Source: Bacteroidales bacterium | GTDB lineage: Bacteria; Bacteroidota; Bacteroidia; Bacteroidales; SMBSF39 | NCBI GenBank assembly: GCA_021107685.1 | Contig: JAIOSH010000354.1 | Span: 1-6,543 of the forward strand | Length of the DNA: 6,543 bases | Reading direction: 5' to 3' | In this document: positions 5,170 to 6,543 of the stretch, piece after piece | Numbering within the stretch: position 1 is the first letter of the stretch | Layout of the letters: every line of letters begins with the position of its first letter | The notes under the pieces: generated by a model | Told to the model about the DNA's origin: nothing | The model's database searches: none | What the model saw: the letters and a program-made list of their open reading frames with translations, nothing else | Program-made: the position numbers and the translations under genes

Positions 5170-6543
5170 ATGTTAAAGAAATATTTAAAAAATTTACAAG
5201 ATACTTTTAATCGGGGTGATGCACGAGAAGAAAGTTATTATAAACATCTTGAGAATTTATTTTTAAATTTTGCAGAAAACAAAAAAATAAAAGATGTTCA
5301 TATAACTATCTTACCAAAAAAAACCGAAGCAGGTAATCCCGATTTCAGAGTTTGGGACGGCAAAAATCATATAACAGGTTATATTGAAGCAAAAGACCCT
5401 TCGGTGAAAAACCTTAACCGGATTGAAGACACTGAGCAATTAAAACGATACCGTTCAACATTTCCTAATGTAATTCTTACCAATTTTTATGAATTCAGAT
5501 TATACCGTAATGGTGAATTAATTGAAAAAGTTTTTATTGGCAGACCTGTAATTGCTCATAAATTAAAAACTATACCACCGGTTGAAAACCAAATGGAATT
5601 TTTTCAATTGCTTGATAAGTTTTTCTCATTTTCATTGCCCCATGTCAGAACAGCAAAAGTACTTGCTTTGGAATTAGCAAAAAGAACACGTTTTCTGCGG
5701 GATGAAGTAATTAGCATTGAATTAGAAGATGAAGAAAAAAATGGCAAAAAAGTAATTCTCGGATTTTATGAAGCATTTAAAAAATATTTAATCGGTACTC
5801 TAACAAAAAAACAATTTGCAGATTTATATTCACAAACCATTACTTATGGTCTATTTGCCGCAAGAACAAGAGCAGAAAATGGATTTAATCGTGAACTTGC
5901 TTTTAAATATATTCCAAATACAATTGGAATTTTACGTGATGTATTCAAATTTATTTCTTTTGAAGAACCACCGAAATCTTTACAGGTGATTGTTGATGAT
6001 ATTGCAGAAGTTTTACATGTAACAGATGTAAAAAAAATATTGCAGGAATATTTCAAAGAAGGAAAAGGCAAAGACCCGATTATTCATTTTTACGAAACTT
6101 TTCTTGCTGCTTATGACCCTGCAATACGTGAACGCAGAGGAGTATATTACACTCCTGAACCTGTTGTAAGCTACATTGTGAGTTCAATAAATCAAATTTT
6201 AAAAACACATTTTGAATTGGCTGATGGTTTGGCAAGTCCTGAAGTAACCTTGCTTGACCCGGCAGGTGGCACTTTGACATTTCCTGCTGAAGCATTAAAG
6301 ATTGCTGTAAAAGAATATACCGAAAAATATGGCGAAGGCGGTAAAACTAATTTAATTAAAAACCAGATTTTACCGAATTTTTATGCTTTTGAACTAATGA
6401 TGGCACCTTATGCTATTGGTCATCTGAAAATGAGTTTTTTATTTGAAGAATTAGGTTATCGCTTGGAAAATGATGAAAGATTTAATCTTTACCTGACCAA
6501 TACCCTTGAAATGGATGACTTGGAACAAATCCATATTCCCGGA
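5170..6543 (+). CDS. Single-chain restriction-modification enzyme, N-terminal part (Type IIG-like; runs off right edge)
   Basis: Predicted bifunctional defence enzyme that cuts unmodified DNA and methylates adenine at N6 with S-adenosylmethionine. The 458 visible codons are open to the window end. An N-terminal PD-(D/E)xK nuclease is visible: GNPDF (D58), YIEAK (E73, K75), then QLKRY (Q90, Y94), the QxxxY motif of Type I/IIG nucleases. A mostly helical spacer (about 130-310) leads to the methyltransferase: RRGVYYTPEPVVSYIV (motif X, about 322-337), motif I LDPAGGTLTF (362-371) and NFYAFELMMAPYA (403-415, acidic E408 of motif II). The NPPY-type motif IV and target-recognition domain must lie beyond the edge. 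The nuclease-to-methyltransferase interval is too short for a helicase, which argues against Type I HsdR or Type ISP. Motif I differs from the usual DPAxGxGxF. ATG at 5170 is favoured; a TTG seven codons upstream (5149) is the only other start. Recognition sequence is unknown. Confidence 0.9.
   Translation, partial: MLKKYLKNLQDTFNRGDAREESYYKHLENLFLNFAENKKIKDVHITILPKKTEAGNPDFRVWDGKNHITGYIEAKDPSVKNLNRIEDTEQLKRYRSTFPNVILTNFYEFRLYRNGELIEKVFIGRPVIAHKLKTIPPVENQMEFFQLLDKFFSFSLPHVRTAKVLALELAKRTRFLRDEVISIELEDEEKNGKKVILGFYEAFKKYLIGTLTKKQFADLYSQTITYGLFAARTRAENGFNRELAFKYIPNTIGILRDVFKFISFEEPPKSLQVIVDDIAEVLHVTDVKKILQEYFKEGKGKDPIIHFYETFLAAYDPAIRERRGVYYTPEPVVSYIVSSINQILKTHFELADGLASPEVTLLDPAGGTLTFPAEALKIAVKEYTEKYGEGGKTNLIKNQILPNFYAFELMMAPYAIGHLKMSFLFEELGYRLENDERFNLYLTNTLEMDDLEQIHIPG

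Noticed and set aside
5844..6295. Two minus-strand frames (5844-6071 and 6080-6295)
   Set aside because: Both are antisense to the restriction-modification gene, whose frame is open with nuclease and methyltransferase motifs.

Overview
The window looks like chromosomal DNA from a member of the Bacteroidota. It is AT-rich, and its genes have no clear Shine-Dalgarno sequences. It contains exact matches to the Bacteroidota sigma-factor promoter consensus (TTG, about 19 bp, TAnnTTTG). It also encodes a secreted protein ending in a type IX secretion (T9SS) sorting domain with a YPNP motif, a pathway confined to this phylum. Genus and species cannot be assigned from the sequence alone.

Layout. Positions 1-1366 (minus strand) hold the first 455 codons of alanyl-tRNA synthetase, alaS, which runs off the left edge. 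A 137-bp divergent spacer carries two interlocked promoters facing opposite ways. Rightward from it run an inner-membrane-anchored M23 (LytM-type) peptidase (1504-2475) and, 21 bp later, a small MerR-type regulator (2497-2832). From memory of Bacteroidota genomes, these three genes are common neighbours and form a housekeeping block. A small uncharacterised membrane ORF (2897-3154, minus strand) converges on the MerR gene. Then comes a 599-residue secreted GH18 protein (3290-5089) with signal peptide, YaaH-like GH18 domain, CUB-like domain and T9SS sorting domain. At the right edge, the first 458 codons of a single-chain restriction-modification enzyme (5170-6543) are present: a PD-(D/E)xK nuclease fused to an N6-adenine methyltransferase, cut by the window end before the catalytic NPPY-type motif and target-recognition region.

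Functionally, the left half is core (translation, cell-wall hydrolysis, regulation) and the right half is accessory (secreted glycan-active enzyme, DNA defence). No tRNA, rRNA, CRISPR array or insertion sequence was seen. The points most worth a second look are the overlapping divergent alaS/M23 promoters, the unusual domain set of the GH18 protein, and the restriction-modification enzyme, which has an atypical SAM-binding motif and no room for a helicase.
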